Source: Pedobacter psychrophilus (lineage in GTDB: Bacteria; Bacteroidota; Bacteroidia; Sphingobacteriales; Sphingobacteriaceae). From it: 64,000 bases of DNA. Under the pieces are notes generated by a model, which was given only the letters and a program-made list of their open reading frames with translations, ran no database searches and was not told the DNA's origin. Positions 55,290-63,653 of this stretch are shown piece after piece. The translations under genes and the position numbers were made by a program. Within the stretch, counting starts at the first letter, position 1, and each line of letters begins with the position of its first letter. The DNA lies in NCBI RefSeq assembly GCF_001652725.1, contig NZ_LWHJ01000030.1:248001-312000 (forward strand), given 5' to 3'.

Positions 55290-55910
55290 ATGCTTTTACT
55301 TACTTTTTTAGTCGCTGTTGTCGTAAATTTTCTTGGTTATATTCCTTTAGGCAATATTAACCTAACTTCTATGCAGATTAGCATCAATAAGGGATTAAAA
55401 CAGGCCATTGTATTTGCAACTTCATTCTCAATTGTAGAGGCTATTTTTACATTTATATTAATGCATTTTGCCGAATGGTTTGCTGGCAAAAAACAATTAA
55501 TGGTATGGTTGGGATGGATTTTAATTGCTGTATTTATTACTATGGGTGTCATTAGTTTAATTCAAGCATATAAAAAACCTAAACCAAAAGAAGAATCAAG
55601 AAAAAGGGATAGCATTAGAACCGGAATAATTTTAGGGATTTTTAATCCGATGATTATTCCATTTTGGACAATCGGCGGTACTTTTTTGATTGCCAATAAT
55701 TGGATAACCACTAGAGGATTAGGGTTAGAAATTTTTGCAATTGGTGCAGGTCTTGGCTCTTTTCTTTGTTTATATCTCTTCGCAAGGTTTGCGCAATACA
55801 TTCAAAATAAGTTTTCTTTCAATCATAAAATTATAAACAAAAGTATTGCTACTGTTTTTTTTGGATTAGCGATATTTCAGATTTGCAGGGAATTGTTTTT
55901 TACGAGTTAG
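55290..55910 (+). CDS. LysE/RhtB-family exporter
   Basis: The 206-residue membrane protein has six hydrophobic segments, a GYIPLGNINLTSMQI N-terminal loop resembling the PGP motif region of LysE, and GIILGIFNPMIIPFW in the middle, where NPx is typical. Family members export amino acids or related compounds. ATG at 55290 lies just after a promoter box, so a leaderless mRNA is probable. The exported compound is unknown. Confidence 0.8.
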   Translation: MLLLTFLVAVVVNFLGYIPLGNINLTSMQISINKGLKQAIVFATSFSIVEAIFTFILMHFAEWFAGKKQLMVWLGWILIAVFITMGVISLIQAYKKPKPKEESRKRDSIRTGIILGIFNPMIIPFWTIGGTFLIANNWITTRGLGLEIFAIGAGLGSFLCLYLFARFAQYIQNKFSFNHKIINKSIATVFFGLAIFQICRELFFTS

Positions 55911-56101
55911 ATTTAAAAGTAAATATTAATAATTCAAAATTGATTGATTAATATTTCATTACCATTAAGGCATTAAGAAAAGCTGTAATCATCTAAATGT
56001 ACCTTAACTTCTTAATGTTAAATTTAAAAAATCTGCAAAAATCAGCGTAATCTGCGGGCTTAAATTTTTATCACTTAGGTAATTAATCTGGTAATAAAAA
56101 T

Positions 56102-57151
56102 TCACTTTGAGTCTTCTTTTTTCAAAAACTCCAAGTTCCAAATTTTTTCAGCCTTTCGGCCGATGAGCCAAAACGAAAGGGCCAAAACGCTAAAGAACAT
56201 CGCTTTATGCCAACTTTCCCAAAAATATTCGAAAAACCTACTATACAGATTGATGATTAGAAAAGTTGCTCCAAATTCCCTGGCCATTTCATCCTTAAAT
56301 TTAAACCCTAAAAAGAAAGTTAAACCACAAATAAATAAAGATAATCCGGCCCAAAAGAACAAATTTAATTGACTCACACTATACCATTGATCTATCGAGG
56401 CATAATTTCCGAAAATTGAGAGTAACCACAAAGCCGAAAAAGTATAAACTAAACCTATAAAATAAGTGGATTGGAAAAGAAAATTCAATTTATTTATCCT
56501 TTTAAAAACAAAAGAACATGCGGTGAGTAGAAATCCAAAAACCACAAATCTTAAAGGATAATTCATCCCTAAAAAATAAAAATTACTTTTTCCTAAATAG
56601 CTAGTTTGCGTTCCAAACCAAGCTCCTAAAGAAAGTAATGCAAAAGCCCAAATCAGTTTAGATTTAAAATAATAACCCAAAAATCCATAAATGGGGACAG
56701 CCATTAAAAATATCAGCGCATAATTTTCAATATCTTTATTCACTGTTTTGCCAAAATAAGCTAAGCCATTAGCAATAAACATCACTCCACTAAATAATAA
56801 AGCCTCATTACTAAAAACCTGCTTAGATTTCGTTTTTCTTCTTTTATTACCGATAAATAAAAAATAAGCAGCTGCACCAAAAGACAATAAACTGATCACT
56901 ATATTAGGAGTATAGTACAATTTTTCTAGAAGGAGCGTCATTTTTTTATCCAAAAGCAAAGAGCCTAATGCAAAAACACCGCAAGCCAAAGCCACATAAA
57001 TAGAATATTGAGCTAGTTTTTGCCAATCAAAAGACTTTACTGAATAACTGTTTTTTAGCTCGGCGGCTTTATCAGCTGATATAAGTTGATCTTGTTGCCA
57101 AGTATCAATCATTTCATCTAAAAATTCAGCTTTTTCCTGGTTGATATTCAT
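56102..57151 (-). CDS. DUF2157 membrane protein
   Basis: The 349-residue protein begins MNINQEKAEFLDEMIDTWQQ, a short helical cytoplasmic segment (residues 1-50) that ends DWQKLAQYSIYVALACGVFA, and then about nine membrane helices. This is the DUF2157 layout (PF09925). The ATG at 57151 is chosen over a TTG three codons earlier. It is divergent from GAPDH. Function is unknown; no partner gene is adjacent. Confidence 0.8.
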   Translation of the reverse strand: MNINQEKAEFLDEMIDTWQQDQLISADKAAELKNSYSVKSFDWQKLAQYSIYVALACGVFALGSLLLDKKMTLLLEKLYYTPNIVISLLSFGAAAYFLFIGNKRRKTKSKQVFSNEALLFSGVMFIANGLAYFGKTVNKDIENYALIFLMAVPIYGFLGYYFKSKLIWAFALLSLGAWFGTQTSYLGKSNFYFLGMNYPLRFVVFGFLLTACSFVFKRINKLNFLFQSTYFIGLVYTFSALWLLSIFGNYASIDQWYSVSQLNLFFWAGLSLFICGLTFFLGFKFKDEMAREFGATFLIINLYSRFFEYFWESWHKAMFFSVLALSFWLIGRKAEKIWNLEFLKKEDSK

Positions 57152-57262
57152 CAGAAGCAAATTAAATAAATTTTATGGATTTCAATTTTACTTAGTGTAA
57201 AGATGATGAATCATAAAAATATAATTCTTTCAATTTTGGTAAATTGCGCAAAAATAACTTTA

Positions 57263-58276
57263 ATGAAGATAGGAATTAATGGTTTTGGCAGGATAGGAAG
57301 GACTTTGATGAGGGTTTTAATCCAAAGAAATTTGGATAATTATGAAGTTGTTGCCATTAACGATTTAACAGATACCGCAACGCTTGCCCATTTATTAAAA
57401 TACGATTCTGTTCATGGAAATTTTAAAGGAAAGATTAGTTTTGATGAAAACCATCTAATTATAAATGGAAAAAAGATACAGGTTTCTGCAGAAAAAAATC
57501 CAATCGATATTCCTTGGAAAAACCTAAAAGTTGATCTAGTTATAGAAGCTACGGGTAAGTTTTTAACAACCCAACTTGCTCAAAAACATATAGAAGCAGG
57601 CGCTAAAAAAGTTTTGCTATCAGCTCCTTCTCCGGATAAAAATATACCAACAGTAGTTTTAGGAGTAAATGATCATATGATTGATTGGAATAGTCCAATT
57701 CTTTCAAATGCATCTTGTACCACAAATAACGTTGCTGCAATGGTCAAGATTTTGGATGAAAACTGGCAAATTAAAGAAGGTTATATTACCACAGTTCATT
57801 CCATGACGGGCGATCAAAATTTACATGATGCACCACATAGAGATTTGCGACGGGCTAGAGCTGCCTCGTCTTCAATAATCCCAACATCTACAGGAGCAGC
57901 GAAAGCTATTACCAGTATTTTTCCTCATTTAGAGGGTCATTTAGGCGGTGCCGGGATTCGTGTTCCGGTTTTAAATGGATCATTAACGGATTTTACCTGT
58001 GTTTTAAAAAAACAAACAACAGTTGGAGAGATAAATAATGCTTTTAAGGCTGCCGCCGAGGTAGAAATGAAAAATATTTTGGAATACACAGAAGACCCAA
58101 TTGTTTCCGTTGATATTATTGACAATCCACATTCTTGCATTTTTGATGCACAATTGACTTCTATTGTTGGCGGATTAGTAAAAGTAGTTGGCTGGTATGA
58201 TAACGAATTTGGTTATGCTAGCCGTTTAGCCGATTTAATAGAAAAATTAGCTATTGATTTTAACAAGCATGATTAA
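57263..58276 (+). CDS. gap: Glyceraldehyde-3-phosphate dehydrogenase
   Basis: The 337-residue glycolytic enzyme has the NAD fold GINGFGRIGR (4-13), SNASCTTN (148-155) with catalytic Cys152, HSMTGDQNLHD and RAAS, and WYDNEFGYASR at the C-terminus. The start at ATG 57263 gives the canonical N-terminus; a frame opening at 57203 would add 20 residues. The CDS overlaps the GNAT gene by 8 bases. One gap paralogue is seen here; whether another exists elsewhere is unknown. Confidence 0.95.
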   Translation: MKIGINGFGRIGRTLMRVLIQRNLDNYEVVAINDLTDTATLAHLLKYDSVHGNFKGKISFDENHLIINGKKIQVSAEKNPIDIPWKNLKVDLVIEATGKFLTTQLAQKHIEAGAKKVLLSAPSPDKNIPTVVLGVNDHMIDWNSPILSNASCTTNNVAAMVKILDENWQIKEGYITTVHSMTGDQNLHDAPHRDLRRARAASSSIIPTSTGAAKAITSIFPHLEGHLGGAGIRVPVLNGSLTDFTCVLKKQTTVGEINNAFKAAAEVEMKNILEYTEDPIVSVDIIDNPHSCIFDAQLTSIVGGLVKVVGWYDNEFGYASRLADLIEKLAIDFNKHD

Positions 58277-58703
58277 ATTTATAACAACAGAGCAGGTTTT
58301 ACCCTTGCGAAATGAAATTTTGCGAGAAGGAAAGTTAAAGTTAGAAGAATGTATTTTCTTAAATGATGATACTGAAAGTACTTTTCATTTAGGATATTTT
58401 GAAGGCGATGAATTGGTTTGCGTAGCCTCTTTTCATAGTCAACGATATGAAAAATTTGATGGTGAAGCTTTTCAATTGAGAGGAATGGCAACAGCATCAA
58501 AATATCAAGGAAAAGGAATTGGAAACAAGTTGGTCAATTTTGCAATAGTTTATTTACGAGGGCAAAAAATCAATTATTTATGGTGTAACGCAAGGGAAAA
58601 AGCCGTTAAATTTTACCAAAGTTTAGGTTTTGAGTTAGTGAGCGATTTTTTTGAAATCCCAGGAATTGGGAAACACAAAGTGATGTATTTGAAGATATTT
58701 TAA
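58269..58703 (+). CDS. GNAT family N-acetyltransferase
   Basis: The 144-residue protein has the GNAT fold: ECIFLNDDTESTFHLGYFEG, QLRGMATASKYQGKGIGNKL (motif A with the acetyl-CoA pyrophosphate loop Q/RxxGxG/A), and WCNAREKAVKFYQSLGFELV (motif B). It starts at ATG 58269, overlapping the end of gap by 8 bases, so the two are likely co-translated. The acceptor is unknown. Confidence 0.87.
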   Translation: MIKFITTEQVLPLRNEILREGKLKLEECIFLNDDTESTFHLGYFEGDELVCVASFHSQRYEKFDGEAFQLRGMATASKYQGKGIGNKLVNFAIVYLRGQKINYLWCNAREKAVKFYQSLGFELVSDFFEIPGIGKHKVMYLKIF

Positions 58704-58725
58704 TCTGCTAACTAGGCTTAAGATT

Positions 58726-58802
58726 TTTTAAAACTTCGTAAGTCTCAAATGATTATATTACAATATTATTCCACCACCATGGTTCGTGTCCTCACGAACC
58801 AT
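58726..58802 (+). repeat. Half palindrome and hairpin between convergent genes
   Basis: TTTTAAAACTTCGTAAGTCT at 58726-58745 is identical to the right arm of the palindrome at 45459-45491; the left arm here is diverged. A second element, ATGGTTCGTG, loop TCCT, CACGAACCAT (58779-58802), is a perfect 10-base stem. Both lie between the GNAT gene and the oxidoreductase, which converge, and can serve as bidirectional terminators. Confidence 0.7.
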
Positions 58803-58806
58803 CAAA

Positions 58807-59778
58807 TTACTCATTACTCAGAATAATTTTGCCAATATGCTCACTACTTTCCATTAATTCTTGGGCTTTTCCAGCTTCTTTCAATGGAAAAACTTGATGA
58901 ATAATTGGTTTAAATTTTCCTTGTTCTACTAAAGGCCAAACATGTTTTTCTACTTCCTTGGCTAAAGCAGATTTAAAATCAAGATCTCTGCTGCGTAAAG
59001 TGCTGCCGGTAATCATAATTCGTTTTTGCATCATTTTCATGATATTTAGTTCTTTAGGATTTCCTTTCATGGCATTAATGAAAACCATCCTTCCATCAGG
59101 ATTTAAGATATTGATATTTTTTTCTACATAATCGCCACCAATCATGTCTAAAATCACATCAACACCTTCATTTTTCAAAATATCCTCAAAGTTTTCATCC
59201 TTATAATTGATACAAATATCTGCTCCTAAATTTTTACAGGCTTCACATTTTTCGTCTGATCCTGCGGTTGCAAAAACTTTTGCACCAAGTGCTTTAGCAA
59301 TCTGAATCGCTGTAATACCAATTCCACTGCTGCCACCATGAACCAAAAAGTTTTCCCCCGATTTTAAAGCTCCTCTTTGAAAAATATTATTCCACACTGT
59401 AAAAACTGTTTCTGGTAAAGAAGCCGCTTCTACAAAGCTTAGGTTTTTGGGAATTGGTAAACAGCTGCCGGCATCAACGGTTACAAATTGGGCATAGCCA
59501 CCACCGCTTAATAAAGCAACAACTTTATCTCCTTTTTTCCATCTTTTAACGTCTTCGCCACAAGCTTCAATAATTCCAGAAACCTCTAAACCTAGGATAT
59601 CTTGCGGAGCATCTTTTGGTGCAGGATATTTCCCTTTACGTTGTGCTACATCGGAGCGGTTTAAACCAGCCGCTTTTATGCTGATTAAAACCTCATTTTT
59701 ATTTGGAATAGGAGTTGGTTTTTCTTCGAAGTTTAAAACTTCTGACCCGCCGGGTTTGGTGATGATGATTGCTTTCAT
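58807..59778 (-). CDS. NAD(P)H:quinone oxidoreductase, MDR family
   Basis: The 323-residue medium-chain reductase reduces quinones or enones with NADPH. It begins MKAIIITKPGGSEVLNFEEK, has GLNRSDVAQRKGKYP, LGLEVSGIIEACG and the Rossmann loop VHGGSSGIGITAIQIAK (residues 143-159), and lacks zinc ligands, so it is of the QOR/PIG3 type. ATG at 59778. It stands alone on the minus strand. Confidence 0.92.
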   Translation of the reverse strand: MKAIIITKPGGSEVLNFEEKPTPIPNKNEVLISIKAAGLNRSDVAQRKGKYPAPKDAPQDILGLEVSGIIEACGEDVKRWKKGDKVVALLSGGGYAQFVTVDAGSCLPIPKNLSFVEAASLPETVFTVWNNIFQRGALKSGENFLVHGGSSGIGITAIQIAKALGAKVFATAGSDEKCEACKNLGADICINYKDENFEDILKNEGVDVILDMIGGDYVEKNINILNPDGRMVFINAMKGNPKELNIMKMMQKRIMITGSTLRSRDLDFKSALAKEVEKHVWPLVEQGKFKPIIHQVFPLKEAGKAQELMESSEHIGKIILSNE

Positions 59779-59968
59779 TATAGATATAGTTGTTTACAAC
59801 GTAAATAAGCCGCAAAATGATGCCAACAGTTTCACAAAGGTTTTGAGTAAATCTTTTTATGCCTTTATAATTCAAATCTCAAAGACCCTTAGATTCAACT
59901 TCATTATCAATGCTTTATCCATATTACAAAATTATTTTAGTTAAATTTGATTAACCAAAAAGTTTATC

Positions 59969-60445
59969 ATGAAAAAAAAGTTGCCTTTCATCAGTTGTAT
60001 CTTGATTTTTTTATTAATTGGTTTAAATAAAAAATCAAATGCTCAGAATAATAACGAAACAAAAGACAGTACAGCTATACATTCCAGAATCAATTTATAT
60101 AATGCTCTAAATAAAAAGAAATTAGTGATGCAGAAGCATGGTGATGGTTTTATAATAGATACATTAAAATCTAATTTCGATTTCAATAAAAATCACGACG
60201 TTTTCTCTGATTTTAGTAATAAAAATTTAAATCTTGATTTCAAAAATATAGATAGCAACAATTCTATAAGACCAATCATCTTATCAGAGAATTACAATAA
60301 TCTAATTGATTGGAAAATGGTTCATATAGAGAAGCCATTAGAAATTTCTATGATGCCGGTTTATATTTACGAAAACTCTAAATTTTTTCAGCAAAAAAAA
60401 TCTAATGATCTGAAATATCAACTTATTGTTGAAGATGTAAGATAA
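59969..60445 (+). CDS. Hypothetical secreted protein
   Basis: The 158-residue protein has a signal peptide (LPFISCILIFLLIGLNKKSNA, cleavage near 25) followed by a lysine- and asparagine-rich body with no recognised domain. It contains HGDGFIIDTLKSNFDFNKNH and ends LIVEDVR. A TAAATTTG box at 59942-59949, a match to TAnnTTTG, ends 19 bases before the ATG. Function is unknown. Confidence 0.65.
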   Translation: MKKKLPFISCILIFLLIGLNKKSNAQNNNETKDSTAIHSRINLYNALNKKKLVMQKHGDGFIIDTLKSNFDFNKNHDVFSDFSNKNLNLDFKNIDSNNSIRPIILSENYNNLIDWKMVHIEKPLEISMMPVYIYENSKFFQQKKSNDLKYQLIVEDVR

Positions 60446-60496
60446 ATGAATAGATAAAGGGCTTTACTCTAACATCAAATGTAAAGAAGTTTACAG

Positions 60497-60607
60497 TTGC
60501 GTTAGGGATAAAAACGGCATCCTTTTTTGCTATCGCCATAAAGCAAATGGCAAAAAAAGATATAGTGGATAGCCCGACCCCACTTTTTTTGGCGGGGAAA
60601 CGCCCAA
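60497..60607 (+). repeat. Dispersed intergenic repeat, copy C
   Basis: GCGTTAGGGATAAAAACGG, CATCC, CTTTTTTGC, a 20-base spacer, GCAAAAAAAG, ATATAGTGGATAGC, then a GC-rich insert (GACCCCAC to GGCGGGG) and AACGCCC. The insert stands where copy A carries its palindrome and copy B has only a few bases. Confidence 0.8.
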
Positions 60608-60613
60608 ATCATA

Positions 60614-61000
60614 TTACTTATAAGGGTAGTAAATAAAATTTGCGCCTTCTGGCACTATCGCAAATACGCACATAAAATCGTCGGCAGGTTTAAAGCTTTG
60701 GATAAACATTTCTCTTTTGCTGTGTTGGATGATACTTTTTTCTACAAACTCTTCAAGCGTAGAAGCTTGGATACTCCAATTAGTGCCTAGTTCTTTACTA
60801 TCTAAAATCATTTCGCCCAAAGCCACTTCATGTTGATGGGCGACAAAAATTGGATAGGCAGAAAGTCCTTCTACCATAATGTCCACGGCAACTTCACGCA
60901 AAGTATCCTTATAAAATTCTAAGTCTTTTTTTAAACTAATTAGCGGACTTTCCTTTGGTGCTTCACCTTCGTTTTGTCCTAATAATTCTTCTGGATTCAT
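60614..61000 (-). CDS. Conserved hypothetical protein
   Basis: The 128-residue soluble protein has an acidic N-terminus (MNPEELLGQNEGEAPKESPL) and a compact alpha/beta body with YPIFVAHQHEVALGEMI and FAIVPEGANFIYYPYK at the end. I do not recognise the family, although the short form is frequent in this phylum. Its ATG overlaps the rlmD stop by four bases (ATGA), so the two are coupled. Confidence 0.7.
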   Translation of the reverse strand: MNPEELLGQNEGEAPKESPLISLKKDLEFYKDTLREVAVDIMVEGLSAYPIFVAHQHEVALGEMILDSKELGTNWSIQASTLEEFVEKSIIQHSKREMFIQSFKPADDFMCVFAIVPEGANFIYYPYK

Positions 61001-62418
61001 TTCTTTATTTTTAAAAGTACCACGTTTTCAACGTGTTGCGTATGGGGAAACATATCGACAGGTTTTATGCGCACTAAATCATACTTTTCTTTTAAACGGA
61101 TTAAATCACGGGCTTGGGTGGCGGCGTTGCAACTTACGTAAACAATTTTTTCTGCTTTTAACTCCATCAAACGCTCCACCACATCAGGGTGCATCCCAGC
61201 TCTTGGCGGATCTGTAATTACTACATCTGGTTTGCCATTTTGGTTGATGAAATCATTGTTTAAAATGTCTTTCATATCACCAGCGTAAAAAACTGTATTA
61301 TCAATTCCGTTGATCTGCGAATTGATTTTTGCATCTTCAATAGCATCCGGAACATATTCCACACCGATAACTTTCCTGGCTTTTTTCGCTACAAAATTAG
61401 CGATAGTGCCTGTTCCGGTATATAAATCGTAAACTAATTCGTTACCTGTTAAATCGGCAAAATCACGAGTGATTTTATAGAGTTCGTAAGCTTGAAGCGA
61501 GTTGGTTTGGTAAAAAGATTTTGGCCCGATACGGAATTTTAAACCTTCCATTTCTTCGTAAATAAACTCGCGTCCGCTAAAAAGTAATACTTCCTGGTCA
61601 AAAAAAGTATCGTTCTTTTTTTGATTGATAATGTATAAAAGCGATGTGATTTGTGGGAATTGATTTTTTACAAACTCCATCATCAAATTTACCTGACCTT
61701 CTTCTGGATAAGCAAAAATCACGATAACCATCAATTCGCCGGTAGAAGAAGTACGAATTACCAAGTTTCTTAAAGCGCCTTCATGGGCTCTTAAATCGTA
61801 AAATGAAATATCCTTTTCTTTGGCAAAAGCCGAGATTTTATTTCTTAAATCGTTAGAAGGATCAGCCTGTAAATAGCAATGGTTAATCTCTAAAATTTTA
61901 TCAAAACGGAGTGGTACATGAAAACCTAAAGCATTCATTTCTTTTTCGTCTGTTATCTCGCCGTCTAAATCAGTTAACCAGCGTTTGTTAGAAAAAGTAT
62001 ATTCAAGTTTATTTCGGTAATAACGATCTTGGGCAGAAGGTAAAATTTCTTCTGCATGAGAGGTTTCTAAACCTGCTAATCGCTGTAAAGCATCTAAAAC
62101 TGATTTCTGTTTATATTTTAATTGCGTTGGATAATTCATGTGTTGCCATTTGCAACCACCACATACACCAAAATGCTCGCAAAAAGCATCAACTCTATCA
62201 GGAGAAGGCGTAATTAATTGAGCAATTTTGGCTTGTGCGAAACTCTTTTTCTTTTTATAAACTGCAGCGTCTACAACATCGCCGGGAATAGCTTTCTCTA
62301 TAAATACTACCAAATCATCGGCTCTGGCCACACCTTTTCCTTCTTCTGCTATATCAAATACGCTTAATGCTGATAAAATTTTTTGCTCTCTCAAAACTGG
62401 ATTTTTATTGAGCGGCAA
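60997..62418 (-). CDS. rlmD: 23S rRNA (uracil-5-)-methyltransferase RlmD
   Basis: The 473-residue enzyme has a TRAM domain in residues 15-70, an iron-sulfur site with C80, C86 and C89 (AFCEHFGVCGGCKW), the SAM fold YDLYTGTGTIANFVA, ITDPPRAGMHPD and the catalytic Cys430 in VSCNAATQARD. It methylates U1939-type uracil in 23S rRNA. The start is TTG at 62418. It is followed by a coupled small gene. Confidence 0.92.
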   Translation of the reverse strand: MPLNKNPVLREQKILSALSVFDIAEEGKGVARADDLVVFIEKAIPGDVVDAAVYKKKKSFAQAKIAQLITPSPDRVDAFCEHFGVCGGCKWQHMNYPTQLKYKQKSVLDALQRLAGLETSHAEEILPSAQDRYYRNKLEYTFSNKRWLTDLDGEITDEKEMNALGFHVPLRFDKILEINHCYLQADPSNDLRNKISAFAKEKDISFYDLRAHEGALRNLVIRTSSTGELMVIVIFAYPEEGQVNLMMEFVKNQFPQITSLLYIINQKKNDTFFDQEVLLFSGREFIYEEMEGLKFRIGPKSFYQTNSLQAYELYKITRDFADLTGNELVYDLYTGTGTIANFVAKKARKVIGVEYVPDAIEDAKINSQINGIDNTVFYAGDMKDILNNDFINQNGKPDVVITDPPRAGMHPDVVERLMELKAEKIVYVSCNAATQARDLIRLKEKYDLVRIKPVDMFPHTQHVENVVLLKIKK

Positions 62419-62564
62419 ATTTAGTAAAAAGGATTTAAGGTTTTAAGAGGAAGGTTTTGTAGAATTAGATTATTGGTGAAAGATTAATTAAGTTATTTGA
62501 AATTGAGCATATTTATCTACTCATCCTAATCTAAGAAAGTAATGTTAAATTTTATTGATGTTTT

Positions 62565-62669
62565 TTAAATGAAAAAACTGAATATAAATCCCCAAAATCC
62601 TTGTGGTTTTTCAAATAAATCAAATTGCTCATCAATCATTAAAGAGAAATCTTGTAGTTCTTTTCTCAT
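62565..62669 (-). CDS. Possible 34-residue peptide
   Basis: In the 385-base gap between rlmD and the MiaE gene, the minus strand has MRKELQDFSLMIDEQFDLFE plus KPQGFWGFIFSFFI and a stop. An acidic amphipathic half and an aromatic hydrophobic tail make a peptide-like pattern. There is no matched promoter and it may be a chance frame. The rest of the gap (62419-62564) shows no gene. Confidence 0.3.
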   Translation of the reverse strand: MRKELQDFSLMIDEQFDLFEKPQGFWGFIFSFFI

Positions 62670-62704
62670 GATATATATGTTTTTGATAAATTTAAGCATT
62701 TTTT

Positions 62705-62799
62705 ATACCAAAAACCAAATTGGTATATTGAAGTTTATCGTAATATGACTTTTCGCTTTTAGCATTTCGCTTTAAGCCTTTATAAATTTCTTATTTTTG
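62705..62799 (+). promoter_or_regulatory. miaE upstream region: inverted repeat, direct repeats, -7 box
   Basis: Three elements lie ahead of miaE. ATACCAA (62705-62711) and TTGGTAT (62720-62726) form an inverted repeat with an 8-base spacer, an operator-like site. TTTCGCTTTTAGC and TTTCGCTTTAAGC (62751, 62765) are direct repeats 14 bases apart. TATTTTTG (62792-62799) matches the -7 box and ends 4 bases before the ATG, so the mRNA is probably leaderless. Confidence 0.5.
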
Positions 62800-62803
62800 C
62801 AGC

Positions 62804-63412
62804 ATGAGCGAGAAAACCATGTTTAAGCTACAATTGCCTACTGACCCTACCTGGGTTAAAAATGTAGTTGAAAGTAACATTGAAGAAATTTTGACAGATC
62901 ATGCTTATTGTGAACAAAAAGCGGCTACAAATGCAATTACTTTAATCATTCAAAATCCTAATATTTCTGAGTTGGTGCAAGAAATGGCCGAACTTGCAAA
63001 AGAAGAGATGGATCACTTTAAACGAGTACATGATTTGATTTTAAAGCGAGGTTTTACTTTGGGTTTAGAGCGGAAGGATAATTATGTTAACGAGTTGATC
63101 AAGTTTTTAAAACGTGGTGGGGGAGAAGCAAAAAGAACGGAAAGTATGGTTGATCGTTTGCTGTTAGCAGCTATGATTGAAGCAAGAAGTTGTGAGCGTT
63201 TTAAAGTGCTTTCAGAATATGTAGAAGATCAGGAGCTTTCAGAATTTTATCATGAATTGATGATTTCTGAAGCCACACATTATACCATGTTTATTGGTTT
63301 GGCCCGTAAATACGGTGAGGGAATTGATGTTGAAAAACGTTGGCAAGAATGGTTGGATTATGAAGGCAAAGTGATTAAAAGTTATGGAAAGGCAGAAACC
63401 ATCCATGGATAA
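62804..63412 (+). CDS. miaE: tRNA-(ms2io6A)-hydroxylase MiaE
   Basis: The 202-residue di-iron enzyme hydroxylates the isopentenyl side chain of ms2i6A37 in tRNA. It opens with MFKLQLPTDPTWVKNVVESN and DHAYCEQKAA, and KEEMDHFKRVH, IEARSCERF and ISEATHYTMF give the E/ExxH ligand sets of the ferritin-like fold. ATG at 62804 lies 4 bases after a -7 box. It overlaps the small membrane protein downstream by 8 bases. Confidence 0.93.
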   Translation: MSEKTMFKLQLPTDPTWVKNVVESNIEEILTDHAYCEQKAATNAITLIIQNPNISELVQEMAELAKEEMDHFKRVHDLILKRGFTLGLERKDNYVNELIKFLKRGGGEAKRTESMVDRLLLAAMIEARSCERFKVLSEYVEDQELSEFYHELMISEATHYTMFIGLARKYGEGIDVEKRWQEWLDYEGKVIKSYGKAETIHG

Positions 63413-63602
63413 TTCTCCAAAAAAAGATCTTTCTAAGTATAAGAATAGTTTTTTCTTCTTTGATGCCGATGATGAAGATTTAATTGTGCCAATGCGCAAT
63501 CCTAAATTTGGTTATACCTTAAACTTTGCCAAACCTTTAGCATATATATTTCTACTGATTGTATTACTAGTTTTAATTCTGATTACAAGATTGCTTGCAT
63601 AA
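63405..63602 (+). CDS. Small membrane protein (DUF5808-like)
   Basis: The 65-residue protein starts at ATG 63405, inside the end of miaE. The first half (FFFFDADDEDLIVPMRNPKF) is acidic with a GYTLNFAKPLAY motif, and one long helix (YIFLLIVLLVLILITRL) ends it. The GYTLNFxxP pattern resembles DUF5808, from memory. It is likely anchored in the inner membrane and translated with miaE. A 21-base longer frame from 63384 is less likely. Confidence 0.6.
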   Translation: MDNSPKKDLSKYKNSFFFFDADDEDLIVPMRNPKFGYTLNFAKPLAYIFLLIVLLVLILITRLLA

Positions 63603-63653
63603 AATTTAAATTGTATAATAAAATTTATTAATGCAAATTTGGGTTGAAACCCA

